DNA from: Brevipalpus yothersi
Lineage: Eukaryota; Arthropoda; Arachnida; Trombidiformes; Tenuipalpidae
Assembly (NCBI GenBank): GCA_003956705.1
Contig: QZCP01000176.1
Span: 1 to 64,000, forward strand
DNA length: 64,000 bases
Direction of reading: 5' to 3'
Part shown: one piece after another, positions 35,937-48,095 of the stretch
Layout of the letters: every line of letters begins with the position of its first letter
Numbering within the stretch: the stretch's first letter is position 1
The notes under the pieces: generated by a model
The model's database searches: none
What the model saw: the letters and a program-made list of their open reading frames with translations, nothing else
Told to the model about the DNA's origin: nothing
Program-made: the position numbers and the translations under genes

Positions 35937-37037
35937 ATGACAGAAGATGCTGAACAAAGAGGTGTACAATTTATGACTGAAGCTCAAAAAAAGCTCAGCT
36001 CATCAAAAGGTTTTCTTGGCAGTTTATTTGGGTATGTATACCCAAATTGATTCGATGATTCAAGTGTATCGATTTCGAATGAACATTAATAAAGTCCATT
36101 CGAAAAGGAATACCTCAACCCACACTCACTTACACACATACCGACATACTAAATATATACTAAATATAGCTTCAGCCATTAACCTACTGTCCTCGATCTG
36201 CACAATTGATTGTATTTAATTCTGACTTCTTTCTTCTCCATCTTTTCTAGCTCATCATCCCGAGCAGATGAGGCCATTGAATTGTTCATCAAAGGAGCAA
36301 ATGCATTCAAGATGGCCAAATCATGGTCCCAGGCAGGAAATGCATTCACAGAGGCGGCTGGATTACATTTGAAAGCAGGCAATAAGCATGATGCTGCTTC
36401 TTGTTTTGTTGACGCAGGCAATTGTTACAAGAAAGTGGATGCCCAACAGGCTATCGATTCAATACTGAAAGCTATCGAAATATACACTGATATGGGACGA
36501 TTTTCGATTGCCGCCAAACATCATATAACTGTGGCCGAAATATATGAAAATGAGGGTGCCGATATTGAGAAGGCGATCAGCCACTTTGAGCGTGCTGCTG
36601 ATTTTTACAAGGGTGAAGAATCTAGTGCATCAGCCAATCGATGTCTTCTCAATGTTGCCCGTTATGCTGCCCAATTAGAGCAATACAATAAGGCAATCGA
36701 AATATATGAGCAAGTTGGTGCATCGTGTATTGAAAATTCTCTTCTCAAGTACAGTGCGAAAGAATACTTCTTTCGAGCTGCTCTCTGTCAAATGTGCATA
36801 GACTCTGTGAATGCTCAACTATCTGTGCAAAAATATGAGCAAATGTATCCCGCTTTCAGTGATTCACGAGAATGTAAATTTGTCAAAGCATTACAGGAGA
36901 AAGTTGCTCATGAAGACTCTGATGGTTTCACAGAATTAGTGAAAGAATATGATTCCATTTCACGTCTTGACCAATGGTTTACCACAATCCTTCTAAAAAT
37001 TAAGAAACAAATCGAACCAGTGGAAGATTTCAAGTAA
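35937..37037 (+). CDS. NAPA: Alpha-soluble NSF attachment protein
   Basis: Two exons (35937-36031 and 36251-37037) join to 293 codons (human 295). Alpha-SNAP links NSF to SNARE complexes and lets NSF take them apart after membrane fusion. The first exon encodes the N-terminal helix and the membrane-touching loop (KGFLGSLFG), matching FFSGLFG of the human protein. TPR-like helical hairpins follow: KMAKSWSQAGNAF, KHDAASCFVDAGNCYKK, IEIYTDMGRFSIAAKHH, IAEIYE, DFYKGEESSASANRCL, and LLKYSAKEYFFRAALC. The C-terminus FSDSRECK and EYDSISRLDQW is the part that stimulates NSF. Nothing is missing. Confidence 0.97.
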
Positions 37038-38023
37038 AATCTTTTGCCTCTTTTTTTTGAAAAAAAAGAAAAGAAATCCCAGTGTTATACTCTTTCTAGC
37101 TGTAAGATTACCAGCCATTCCACTGAGTATTTATGTGAAACTTTCTGATGCTTGCTTTCGATCTATATTATATTATATATGTATATTGTTCAAGTAACAT
37201 GAGCCTCACTACTTTAATCACGACTCACGCTCTTGTTTCCAGTGTGCTTAACAACGAATTTGTAAACAAATTGGGTTACTCATACAGTCAGCTTGGGAAT
37301 AACATTTTTTTGAGAATTTCGTCTGTCAATTGACAATGATGATGATGATGTAAGCTATTCAAAATAACTTATGATTAATTTGTGCACATAAGCTGTTTTT
37401 CAACACTTATTAGAGTTTAAACTTAATTCAAACTCATTGTAATTCAGAGTTTATGGTTATTGAAATTGATGAAAATCTGTCTTTCCTCTTGTTGATTTGT
37501 GTTGATTTGAGAATCAAAACCCATACATCAGGGAATGATGGTGGTCCAAAAATCTATAGACCTTAGTTCTTACGATTCTGCTTTTGAACCATGAATCATT
37601 CTTCCAATAACTAGAAGACATCGACTCAGCCTGCTCTTCTATGGTGAATAATACAAAGAATATTACTGTTATCTTCCTCACAATGTCTTGGCAGAAATAG
37701 ATCCGAATTCAACTTTTCAAAGCGAGATCAATAAGGCTCGCGTACATTGACCCAACGAAGAAGCGACGAAATATGTGTGAAAGTTTATGAAAATATTTCG
37801 TTTTTTTATTTCAAAGGTCCATAAAAACTCATCACTTTTGGATTTCTTGAACACGATACTTTTAATTCGTTAGGGTAAACTTGTTGTTTGAGAAAAGTTG
37901 CATTAAATAAAAAAAGTTAAGTTCCAAGCTCTACGATCTTAAGATTAACCTTCCATTCAATGAGAAAGAGAAAAAGAGATTAAAAATGAGATCGCGTCCA
38001 CACCATGTATTCTTCTCAGTCTT
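37038..38023. other. Spacer between convergent alpha-SNAP and ZMYND-like genes
   Basis: 986 bp of AT-rich sequence that should hold both 3' UTRs. No coding segment was recognised. Confidence 0.5.
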
Positions 38024-40114
38024 TTACGATTTTCTGGCCAGTCCATGCTTGGACATCATGTGAGATCGTAGGTTGAGCAATCCGGTGAAAAATTTGTCAC
38101 ACATCACACAACGATGGGGAAGTGAGAACATTTGATGCCTTTTCACCTTGTACTTGGTTGTTCGTGTCTCTTTTTGGCAAGATTTGCCTGCATGCGTTGG
38201 AATGGCGCATACATAGGCACCTTCTGTTCCAGTGATATGTTGAGTAGAGAAGCGATTGAATTCGTCCGGTGAAATCGATTTCTTTGAGATTGGATCATAA
38301 ATTTGGTAAGGTTTTCCTCCGATTTTCTGTATATGGTTGGAATCGATCACAAAATTAGCAGGATCAAATTGATTTTTGGGAGGTCGCTCTCCACCAGAGC
38401 TTGTAACTGGATGAGATTCGTTAGTCTTGGAGGTATTCATTCCGTTAGATTGAATTGAACCATTCATATCAACGTCAAAATTTAAAGATGAATCGGAGAA
38501 GATTTTCTCACTATTGTCAGGCCCGGTAACACTAGTGTTATGGAGATGCTTTACGTCCATTGTTTCGTCTATATTGTTGTCCCGAGAATTGGAGTCATGA
38601 GAGTTATTCACAGAGTTAGATGTGATAAGTTCGTTTGATGAGACTGTTGCACTGTTCTCTCGGACAATCTTGGATCCTATTACACTCTTTTCGACATTTG
38701 AGCTCATCTCTAAAAGTATTTCCAAGGGAATCGGATTATCATCATCAAATGGATCTATTATGACCAAATTATCGTCTCTTTGTGACTGACTTCTACGAGT
38801 TTTGGACTCGGTGATAAAAACACCATCACATGGGCTCCAACGTTTCATGAATTGAGCGAATCTAGGCTTTACTGATGCTTGATGTAGCTTTTCAACATGA
38901 TACAAAAATTCATCAACAGCTTCGTCAAAATCTTCGCCCATGTCAGGTGGAATGAGAATTCTTTCTTGATAGTTCACTGATAGGTCTGGGTCTATCATTA
39001 AGAAGCATGAGCTTACTGATGTCCATCGACTATGAAGCAGAGTGAAAGAAAAATTAGCAAAATCGAGTCAACAACATGTATTAAAACTTACCAATGATGT
39101 TCGCGTCCAAAGAATGACACCAAAACTCTGGCATTGAAAGGATCATACTTCAAAAGTTTTGCCGGCCACCATGTTATTGCTGTGTAAAATTCATACACAG
39201 TCAGTTAGTGAACACTAGAATCGACAAGTTTGAATAAACAAACCTTTGTATTGGGCTAAAACTAATTGATGGGGCTTAGGACAAGATTGAATGAACCAAC
39301 TCGAGCCACTCGTTAAACAGTGGAAAGTACAGTGGGGGCAAAGATCAATCATTTGAAGATGTTGTTCAATTCGTTCAATATAATCGATGACAGGCCTTAC
39401 AATCCAAACTGAACAGTTGGCGCCGATAAAATGACGGATAGTTCTTAGGTCTAGAAGAAGTTCTTCAGGACACGTGTAGAAACCGGCCTGGGCTTTTTTG
39501 CGGACTTGTTGCAATGAGAGAAATTTTTTCGGTCCAAGTTTATCGGTAGTTAATTGCAAATGTTCAGCATCAAGTTCCATTATCTTAGGGCTCTATGAAG
39601 GTAAGAGATAGTTTGTATATTAGATTTGAAAATGATCCCCAAAAGAAAATCTCAGATATAAAGGTGAGAAAATTTTGTCTCAGGTTCATGTGGTCTGGAG
39701 AGATGCTACAAGCTAACTATTCAAGATAGAGGTGATAGATTCATTAATTACCGGATTGTTTGGTAAGGTAAGCAGTCCAAAAAGAATTTGATTAAGCTTC
39801 TCTTTTGAAAAGGCCGCAAAAGATCGCCATTTATCAGTTGAAATTCGAAGTGATCTACACTGTGAACACGGTGTGATTTGATTATCCTGTCCACTGCCAT
39901 CACAACCATCGATTGCACACTCTGAATGATAGCCTAGGCCACACTCTTGACAAAATATTTGGGGTGATGGGCCATCACATCTGAAGCAACAGGCTTGTTT
40001 TGCTGAAGTCTGTCAAAAAAGAGAAAGAGAAAAAGTGTGAAGAAAGTTTTCTTGCTCAGTTAACAACTTCACACTCACAAGACAATCAAATTTGATCAAA
40101 CTTACACTAGACAT
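38024..40114 (-). CDS. ZMYND8/ZMYND11-like PHD-bromo-PWWP chromatin reader with an apparent frameshift
   Basis: Five exons: 40114-40106, 40009-39752, 39592-39244, 39179-39092 and 39030-38024. The PHD-like zinc module is in exon 2 (CFRCDG, CQECGLGYHSEC, CSQC). Exon 3 carries a bromodomain-like helical part (FYTCPEELLLDLRTIRHF) and a second Cys pair (LCPHC). Exons 3-5 give the PWWP entry CPKPHQLVLAQYK, then WWPAKLLKYDP, VLVSFFGREHH and RWTSVSSCF. This order is that of ZMYND8 and ZMYND11, readers of histone marks that repress transcription (family knowledge). The last part is low-complexity and ends in a C2H2 finger (CVMCDKFFTGLLNLRSHMMSKH); no MYND domain is seen. Summed exons give 1711 bases, one too many: the frame of RWTSVSSCF does not connect to the downstream frame starting MIDPDLSV unless one base is dropped near 39000. 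See findings. Confidence 0.78.
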
Positions 40115-42743
40115 GTTTTCTGCCAAAGATAATCACAAATAATTGATTCCAAAATTATCACACTAATTGAACCAAACAATTTAAAAGTCGATATATATAA
40201 TTCGAAAAAAACATTCACACATACATACAAAACACACAAAACACAAGGGTCATAAAGAACAACACATTACCAAATGAGATAAAGTTAAAACACACATAAA
40301 CTAAAAGTGATTCCAATCTTGGTCCTAATCTTATCAGTGTTCACAAAATAAGGAAAGACAAAGGTGAAGTCAAAGGTGAAGTAAGAGATTGGTCATTATT
40401 AGAATTCAATAAAAAAAAGAAAAGTTGATTGATTAAGTTAATTATGAGCAAATAAAAATTATTGATAGATGATGATGCACACACACACAAGTGTGAACAG
40501 AGAGAAAGTGAAAGGCAAAGAAAGATGATGGCGTTTGTGTGTATGTGTGTGTGTGTGATGGGCAAAAACTGCTGTATTTGAAAAAAGCTTCTCACAAGCA
40601 AAAGGCTTCAACAACATATAAACTCGCGAATCAACTTTTGAGAAGCTCTTTTTCTTGTCTGTTCACCTTTTTTTTTTTGCTCTCAACTCTTGCAAAAAGC
40701 GGTAAAAATTATTCACATTGGCAAAAAAAAAGGAGACTTTGACCATCAAAACGTAGTAGCAACAACAACTTCTGCTAAGAAATAGAGAAGATCATATTTC
40801 TTTGGGGGGTAATTTCATATTCGATACGTATATATATATATGTGTGTGGGGGGTTATCTGTGATTTAATTTAGATCAAACATCTGATCAAAAAAAAAGAG
40901 AGAGAGGTGAGAAAAAAATTTTTTCTTCTTCTCTTTCTCACCTTGGCAACTTGCTGTTATGATTATAGAGGAAGAGAGAGTTTTAGTACATAGAGTTTTG
41001 AGTTTTTATTGCAGCAGGAGTTTTGTTCAATGGAGAAAAAAGTGATCAAATGAGAATATTGATCAGGTTGATATGTTGTGGGGTATCTTTTTTGTTTCTC
41101 ACGTGGAAAATATTACCAATTATTGAGCTTTTCCATTTTTCATATATTATTCTTTTTTCACACAGCTCACATCTTCCATATTTCTCGATTTCATGATGAT
41201 GAAACAAGCATGTACACTGGACTCTTGTGTTGCACAGTTTCCTTTCGTTCAATATCCAATTATATCGTGTCAAAAACATTCGATCCTGAGTATATTCGAA
41301 AAGTATGAATTGAGAATCAGTTTTGCAAACTCGATAACGTTTCAAATTGCTCTATATCCGCATTTATCAATGTTAACTAAAGTTTTCAGCTTTTCAGGTA
41401 TACTTGATCATTTTTAAATTCAACTTTGTAACACTTCTAGGCTACTGAATATTTTTCAACTTCTTGGCTTCTCTATTGAATCACGATTAATTCTATATCG
41501 GATTGGTTAAAATGATCTCCTATGAAGAGATGATAATCGAAAGTCGATATATCGTTCAAGAAGCTCTTTTTCGACAATAAAAAGGAACAAAATCTAACTA
41601 ATGAGATAGAATCACATTTACAACGTTATGATCGATATCATTCGTTTATATAGCTTTATATATGTATAAATTGGTGTTTTGACAATGGTGTGGTCCAATA
41701 GGGGACATCACAGAAAATTTAACATTCCATTGATGATGGAAGAGAAGATTACGAGTGGATTGAAGTGAAGATAGTTGAATCAGAAAGTTTGGAAGAAAGA
41801 AAATTCTGATGAGAAATTGACAGCATTTGAGTTGCTTTTCTGTTATCATTAAAAGGATTCTTAGGTTCAGTTTGGATGTACATAAACATTTTTTCGACCA
41901 TTACAATACAGACTAGATACGTTTTAGTTGATTTGATTTGTGGATAGGTGTGTGAGTGTGTATTTGTGCGTTTATATAGAAACACTTATATAATCAAAAG
42001 ATTTTTGTTACCATAAGTAAAACACGATCAATGTGTAATAATATTGTCATATGTATAGAATAAATATAAATAAATACGAATACAAGGTTGCTAAAAAAGA
42101 TTATAAGATAATGATAGTAATAAACATTTTCGCTGAGATTTTGGCGGTATTGAAAGCTTGTCCATCACAACACTGTGGTCATCAATTGGATAAAAAATGA
42201 GATAATTCTCTGGATGGTTTGAGATCGATATGTGCTTCAAGAGTGCTTAATTACACACAGCTCTCTTTCTCTCCTGATCTGGTTATCTTTTTGTTTTCAT
42301 CATGTTTTTCATCTTATTCTACATCATCATCGATTAGCAGGGGTTGAAGGTTTCCAAATTTTGAAAAACATCGCTTAAAAATGAATGTTTCTTTATGCAT
42401 TACGAAGATTCAAAATTTTTCATTCCTTTTTCGTCCAAGCTAATGATTGACTATTAGCACAAAAACGATTTTGGAAGAACCATTAATTCAAATTGTTTGA
42501 GTTTTTTTTCTCTTGTGAAGTTCATTTTGTCCCCCTTTGAGCGAGCAAAATGTAACTTTAACAAGAAAAATTGATCAGCGAAAAGAAAAAAAGCATAATA
42601 ATAATGAATGGATGATCATGTACAATATCGAAACGAAGAATACCAATGAATGTTGCGGTTGAAATTGAAATGAAAATGATTCTGGATGATAATGGTGTGT
42701 GATTACTCTGATAGTGTGCGATGGTCCAGTTCATTTAGGCAAA
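40115..42743. other. Intergenic stretch, no gene seen
   Basis: 2.6 kb between the ZMYND-like start and the CNRIP1 stop, both genes on the minus strand. CA/GT runs occur near 40478-40556. Short open frames on both strands lack similarity or splice support. The stretch should include the promoter of the ZMYND-like gene and the CNRIP1 3' UTR. Confidence 0.5.
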
Positions 42744-44113
42744 TTATCTGAACACTTCTTTGACAATATTGACGGCAGTGAGTCCTGGCTTCACTTGGCA
42801 ATCATATTCGATAAAATTCAATGGATTACCCCAAATCAGATGATCATTATCTTCTGGTCGATAGAATTTGACCTGTAATGGCAATACAAGGCTGAGTCCA
42901 TCTTGAAATTGAAATAATAATTGGACCAATGTTCGATCTTTTTTCTTGCTTGCACTGATTTTGGTTGAACTCCAATTAAATAGATATTTTGATCCTTCAC
43001 TTTCTTGCTGTGATAGATCGGTAACTGATAGGCCAGATCCTTGTACACTTACACTTCTATAAATTTTTTGGATGAGAAAGAATTTTCAGATAAAAAGAAA
43101 CATCAGTCAACGGATCATTACTTTTCCCGCTCATAACAAATAACAGCTAAAATCGAAATTTATCATTCAATTATTCAAAATGTTCACTGATGACGATAAC
43201 AATTCACATGAATCATTGTTTTGGAAAGCGGATATTCGGAAAAATTCAGGGTCAGATGGTATAAATTAATCACATCTGAATGAATGAACATATTTAGAAG
43301 AAGAGAAAATAGGATATGAAGAATAGAAAAAAACAAAGCAATCAGATAAAAGTTTTTCTGTGAACAACATCATCAAGTGCCTCAATCATTACTCATCGGA
43401 ATCTAATCAATACCGAAAATGCTTCTTCTTCTTCTTCTTCTTCATGCTTTTTGAGGCATGTTTTTTTTGCCTAACTACTACCGAATGTTGTCCTAGAAAA
43501 AGTTCTAACTCTTTGTGAGGGGAGAATTTCATTCAGAATCTAGATATTTGTTCATATCGTTAAATTAATTTTACGATCCCCCTTCAACATTCTCTCTACT
43601 TACTGGAGTGGCAATGATGGCTTGATTGTGACAGTGAAACGATAGTTTTGCTCGATGAGAAGCTTTATTGTATTTTCTGCATCAAATCTTCGCCCATCTC
43701 TCTGTCAATTAAAATAGGAGGAAGAAAGAAAAATAATGATAAGATTTCATCAAGATTTTTGATTTTTTTTGTACACATTACAACAGAATTTCTTGCATAA
43801 GTAAAAGTATATCAGCGTCAATATCGATAATGTCCAATCAGTGTGATAGCTCAAGTGAAGTGAATCAAAGTAAACCGCTCATTGGATGGACGATCACACA
43901 GGAATACAGTATGGAAAAGATCAAGATTTGATAAATGGATGAGGAAAAAAAAATCTGATGGTGAATAGCCTTCGATAAAAAAGATGGATAGATTGATGAT
44001 GAAGTGCAATGTTTTTCCAGTGTTTTGCAAGTACCCACCTTGTAATACACATCGTTATCATTGTTACTTCGAATGATTAGAGTTATTTTGAACGAATTTC
44101 GACTTTCACCCAT
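42744..44113 (-). CDS. CNRIP1: CB1 cannabinoid receptor-interacting protein 1 homologue
   Basis: Three exons (44113-44039, 43701-43604, 43056-42744) join to 161 codons (human 164). Matches to vertebrate CNRIP1 in order: FKITLIIRSNNDNDVYYK (human LSIALRIQPNDGPVFYK), RDGRRFDAENTIKLL (VDGQRFGQNRTIKLL), YRFTVTIKPS (YKVEVKIKPS), and LPLQVKFYRPEDNDHLIWGNPLNFIEYDC (the human protein has VWQVKFYNY, then WGSPFSVIEYEC). CNRIP1 is a small beta-rich cytosolic protein that binds the C-terminal tail of the CB1 receptor in vertebrates. Arthropods generally lack CB1, so the partner here is unknown. The split between exons 2 and 3 falls in the most divergent part. No signal peptide or membrane segment is present. 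Confidence 0.9.
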
Positions 44114-46145
44114 ATCGAATGCAAAGTTGGTGAGTCCAGCTTCGCTGGTTTAATTTTTGTTCTTTCTCTTCTTTTTCTCTTTTTTCAATACGATTCACAA
44201 TCGAAATGAAACTTATTTCTCAACTTCCAGTTGATGTGTATATATTCAAAAAAATATATTAAGAGAAAGAGGAACAGAAAAAAATTCACTTGCACAACAG
44301 TAGTAGAACACTGGATCAGAGATGTATGTGTGTGTATATGTGAGGATTAAAAAGATATTATTTTCGTGCTACTTGATTGCTTCACTCCCACCGAGCCTAG
44401 TAATAGTGTCGTATACCCTGGCATTGTGATTTGATGATCATGATGATCACAAAATGATGATAATAAATAAATATTGGAAACAATTTTGATTTGATAGTAG
44501 AAAAAATCATTTGAGATGAATGGAAGAAGAAGAAGAAATACTCGTAGAAGAAGTAAGAAGGGAACAGAGTAAAATAGAATGTAAGCAAGCGAATAAGCGA
44601 GAAAAAGAGAGATGATGCTCATGTACTAGGCAAAATTTGCCTTGTAAAAGCGGAAAATTAACGTTAAATCTCATCTTATAATGCTGCTCCTTTATGCACC
44701 TTACACACATTCCATCTGTAACATTAACTCAACCCTGTTCATTCATTTTCTCTCTCTCTTTCTTTCTTTCTACTCTCTCTTCCTTTCGAGATTATCGATC
44801 GATAATACTAAGCATTGCTTAGAACTTCTGTGAGTGTGTCGAACTTGTCGAATTTTCAAATCTAGTGGATTCCAGTTTCGATAGATGGTAGCAGCTATCA
44901 GCATGATGGAAATTCGAATTTTCATGATAAAAGTTCTAATATGAACGATAGAACGATGAATGATCAAAAGTGGAGAAAAGTAGGCTTCTAAGTGCTTACA
45001 GATGAATATAAATAGAAAATCTACGAAAAATTGAGTGATTCTCTCTCAAGAACTTGCTTGAGAATCGCAATTTCAATAAGATGATAATGATGATAACATA
45101 AATAGAGAATTAGATTCAGATTTTTATTGAACGCAATACGCTTAGGCAGCATTAAGTATCAGACTATCCGTATCATTTGTGAAAGTGGAGTTTTTCAGAC
45201 TGAAAATTCATAAGCTGCAGATAAATGCTGGCCTCTCACTCTTCATTGGAGTCGGATGTTAAATAAAGATTTTTACTAAGTCCGATTGAAGGTCTGAGGA
45301 AATTTTTGATTTACGAGAGCCTTTCTACTATTTTTTGTTCATTTCGATCAACAAATCTACTTTTATTTGCTGCTCAATACTCAAATGCGCTTCGAAAAAA
45401 CTTCCAATAACAGGACCTGATCCTTGCATGAATCATGAGCATCTATTATATCAGATGCATGTTTCCTTAGAATTATTAACTTAGTTACTCTCCTTGATTG
45501 CGGCTTGGAGATTGCTTTCTCCACTTTTTTCCAAATTGCATACGTTATCATGATGATTTCATGTGAGGGTAAAATTCCCAAGAAATTTCTCTTTTTGATC
45601 TTATTGAGAAAAATATGGAAATTATCATCTTTTCCAATCTTGTCTCCATGCTGTAACTTTTTATCAAAACGCATCGGTTAAACTGCACACAAACTACCGA
45701 ACTGTACACTGTGTATACCGTACACAGTCAAGTCCTTGAAATCTTATTGAATAGTGTCTTGAGCACCGATAATTTCAATGAGTGTGGACACTTCTTTCCC
45801 TTGAGCCAAAGAGATGCTCCCTAAATGATCAAAAAACCCAATTGATTGTAAAGAAAAATGAACACAAAGTGAATGAACCTCGAGATTAGAATTAACCACC
45901 ATCAAAAATAATTCATTCAGTTTCATGAATAAATTTTCTTCACTCTTACTCCTATTCATACCACAATCAAAGGCGAATTGTTCATCACATCAAATTATCA
46001 TCAATTATAATTTTCTCTCTCCCCTCTCTAACATCGGCTTTCGATTAAGTGAAGGATTTACTGTTGGGATGAGTAATTGATTCTCATGTTCAGACAGGAA
46101 GTTTGATGATGACACAATTCTTATCCAAACCTGGGATCTAGAGGT

Positions 46146-46191
<46 letters not shown>

Positions 46192-46577
46192 AATGTAATG
46201 TTCAACACACATACACACTTAACTGGGACTCGGCCATGTTTTCCGTACTCAGCTAAAATCAAGCCATCAACAACTTGATGATGAGTGGATGGAGAAAGAG
46301 AGAGAAAGAGAAAGAGAGAGAAAACAAAATTCTCTAGCAAACTTTGTCAAACAGTTGTGAAAAGAGAGAGAGAAAGTAGTAATAGTAGTAATAGTTTTAG
46401 TTTGATCATCATCAGTCACTTTTTTTCATCACTCGAGGCCGGTTTCTTCAATAATCATCTCTCTCTTGATTTGGGAAAAATATTTTTCTCTCTACTCTAT
46501 AATTGAAAAGTTTGCTTGCCAGTGTGTGTAAGTTTGAATTTTATCATCGTATCCACATTTTTGAATAACTAAAAATC
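44114..46577. other. Intergenic stretch with a (GA)n tract, no gene seen
   Basis: 2.5 kb between the CNRIP1 and VWC/Kunitz starts, which are divergent. (GA)n lies at 46150-46190 and CT-rich segments at 44746-44782 and 46011-46030. An ATG-initiated open frame of 97 codons at 45381-45674 (minus) has no similarity I could recognise and is not listed as a gene. Confidence 0.5.
46150..46190. repeat. (GA)n microsatellite
   Basis: About 20 GA units, 390 bp upstream of the VWC/Kunitz gene. Confidence 0.9.
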
Positions 46578-48095
46578 ATGCTTCTGACACTTATTTTCGT
46601 TGGCCTGATATCTTCGAGTTATACTCAAACCGAAACTGAAACAGGTAATTTTGTAATCTTCTATTTCAAATTCTAAATCGATTTTGTGCTCTTGTATATT
46701 CTATTTCTGGGTACAGGCGTTAAGAGTTCTGAATGTGCCAAATGTCAACCACCGAAATATACTGAGCATTACATCGCTAAAGGATGTACTCCAGTAATCA
46801 ATGAACGATGTCCAAATTGTATTATATCTTATCAGTGTCCCTCAGACAACAACTCTCCATCAAATTCTAACAGTAAGTGGGAGAATCGCTTTGCATCACT
46901 TTTGCCATTCTTTCTTTAAAATACTAGTATTCCGAACTCTTCTCATCACCAAGTATTCTGTCTCCTTTTTAGAATGTTTTTATGGTGGAAAATCCTATGA
47001 TGTTGGCCAAATAATTGATTCCATTGGTCCATGTCAACAATGTACCTGCTTGAGGAGACACGATTCCAATGAAACATGGATCGCATGTCTTCACATAGAA
47101 TGTCCCGAACAATTGGCCGGTCCACAAATACTTCTCCAGTATGTGAACACCACAATTGATGATCCACAAAAGTGTTACTTGATCTATGAACCCAACGAAT
47201 GTTGTGGCACTCTACGGTGTCCACGAAGTAAAGAGGTTGGTAAACCGCATACATGTAAATCTGAGGATACAACTTATCGTGAGGGTGAAAGAATGTATGT
47301 CGGCAATTGTAGAGCGTGTACATGTCGAAGTGATCTCGATATGAATTCGACTGCTGATAGCCCAGCATGTCACAAGGAATCTTGCTACATGGACATCGAT
47401 ATGTTGAAACGTGGTTGTGTTCCTGTTTATGTTGAAGATGGCTGTTGTGCTATACAATATCATTGTCGTAAGTTCCTCAGTTACTCATAATATCTCAAGA
47501 TCATTCAGAACTGATGAAATTTTTGAAAAAATTTAAGATGCCCCGGCAACTATTGGTATTCTTTTCCAACATATTAATATTATTGTTGCTATTCCAGGAA
47601 GATAAGCTACTTGAATTTTCAATGACACTTGATTGATAACAAATACTCAAACCTAATCGAAAATTTCATCTCGAATAATCTTGACCTAGTGCCAGTAATG
47701 TGTGTGTGCCATGAAGATGTCCCATTTTTTTCTTTCTTCCTGTCTCTCTACCAATGCTAGCTTATCCATCCTTGGAAGAACGTCAGAACCATTGTCGTCA
47801 ACAGCCTCATGATGGTGCTTGTAATCCAACGTCAAAGTATCGATTCGATGATGTCCAAAAGAAATGCAAACAATTTACATACACTGCATGTGGAGGTGAT
47901 TTGAATGTATTTGAAGATGATAAAAGTTGCATGAAATATTGTACCGAAAGAGGACCAGCACCTGTTGAGCCTGTGAAGGGTAAATGCTATTTCAATGGTA
48001 CTAATTATGATATTGGCAGTGTTCTGGAAACTGAGCCACAATACGGTTGTAAATGTCAACTTCCTCCCGATTTCACATGTATTATGAAGTCCTGA
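46578..48095 (+). CDS. Secreted protein with VWC-like modules and one Kunitz domain
   Basis: Four exons (46578-46644, 46717-46872, 46973-47467, 47761-48095) join to 350 codons. A signal peptide (MLLTLIFVGLISSSYTQ) is followed by a short Cys-rich segment. Two von Willebrand factor C-like modules come next: CFYGGKSYDVGQ ... CQQCTC ... ECCGTLRCP, and CKSEDTTYREGE ... CRACTC ... GCCAIQYHC. A Kunitz domain at about residues 242-292 keeps all six cysteines with standard spacing (8, 14, 7, 12 and 3 residues between them; BPTI has 15 at the second position). The chain ends in a half VWC-like module (CYFNGTNYDIGS ... CKC). Kunitz domains usually inhibit serine proteases. Here the P1-P1' pair after the second cysteine is Asn-Pro, which does not fit a trypsin or chymotrypsin inhibitor, so the domain may be structural or have another partner. 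VWC modules often bind BMP-type ligands. Function is not established. Confidence 0.85.

Noticed and set aside
45381..45674. 97-codon ATG-initiated frame on the minus strand
   Set aside because: Composition is basic but no similarity or neighbouring exons were recognised; a frame this long is expected by chance in 64 kb.
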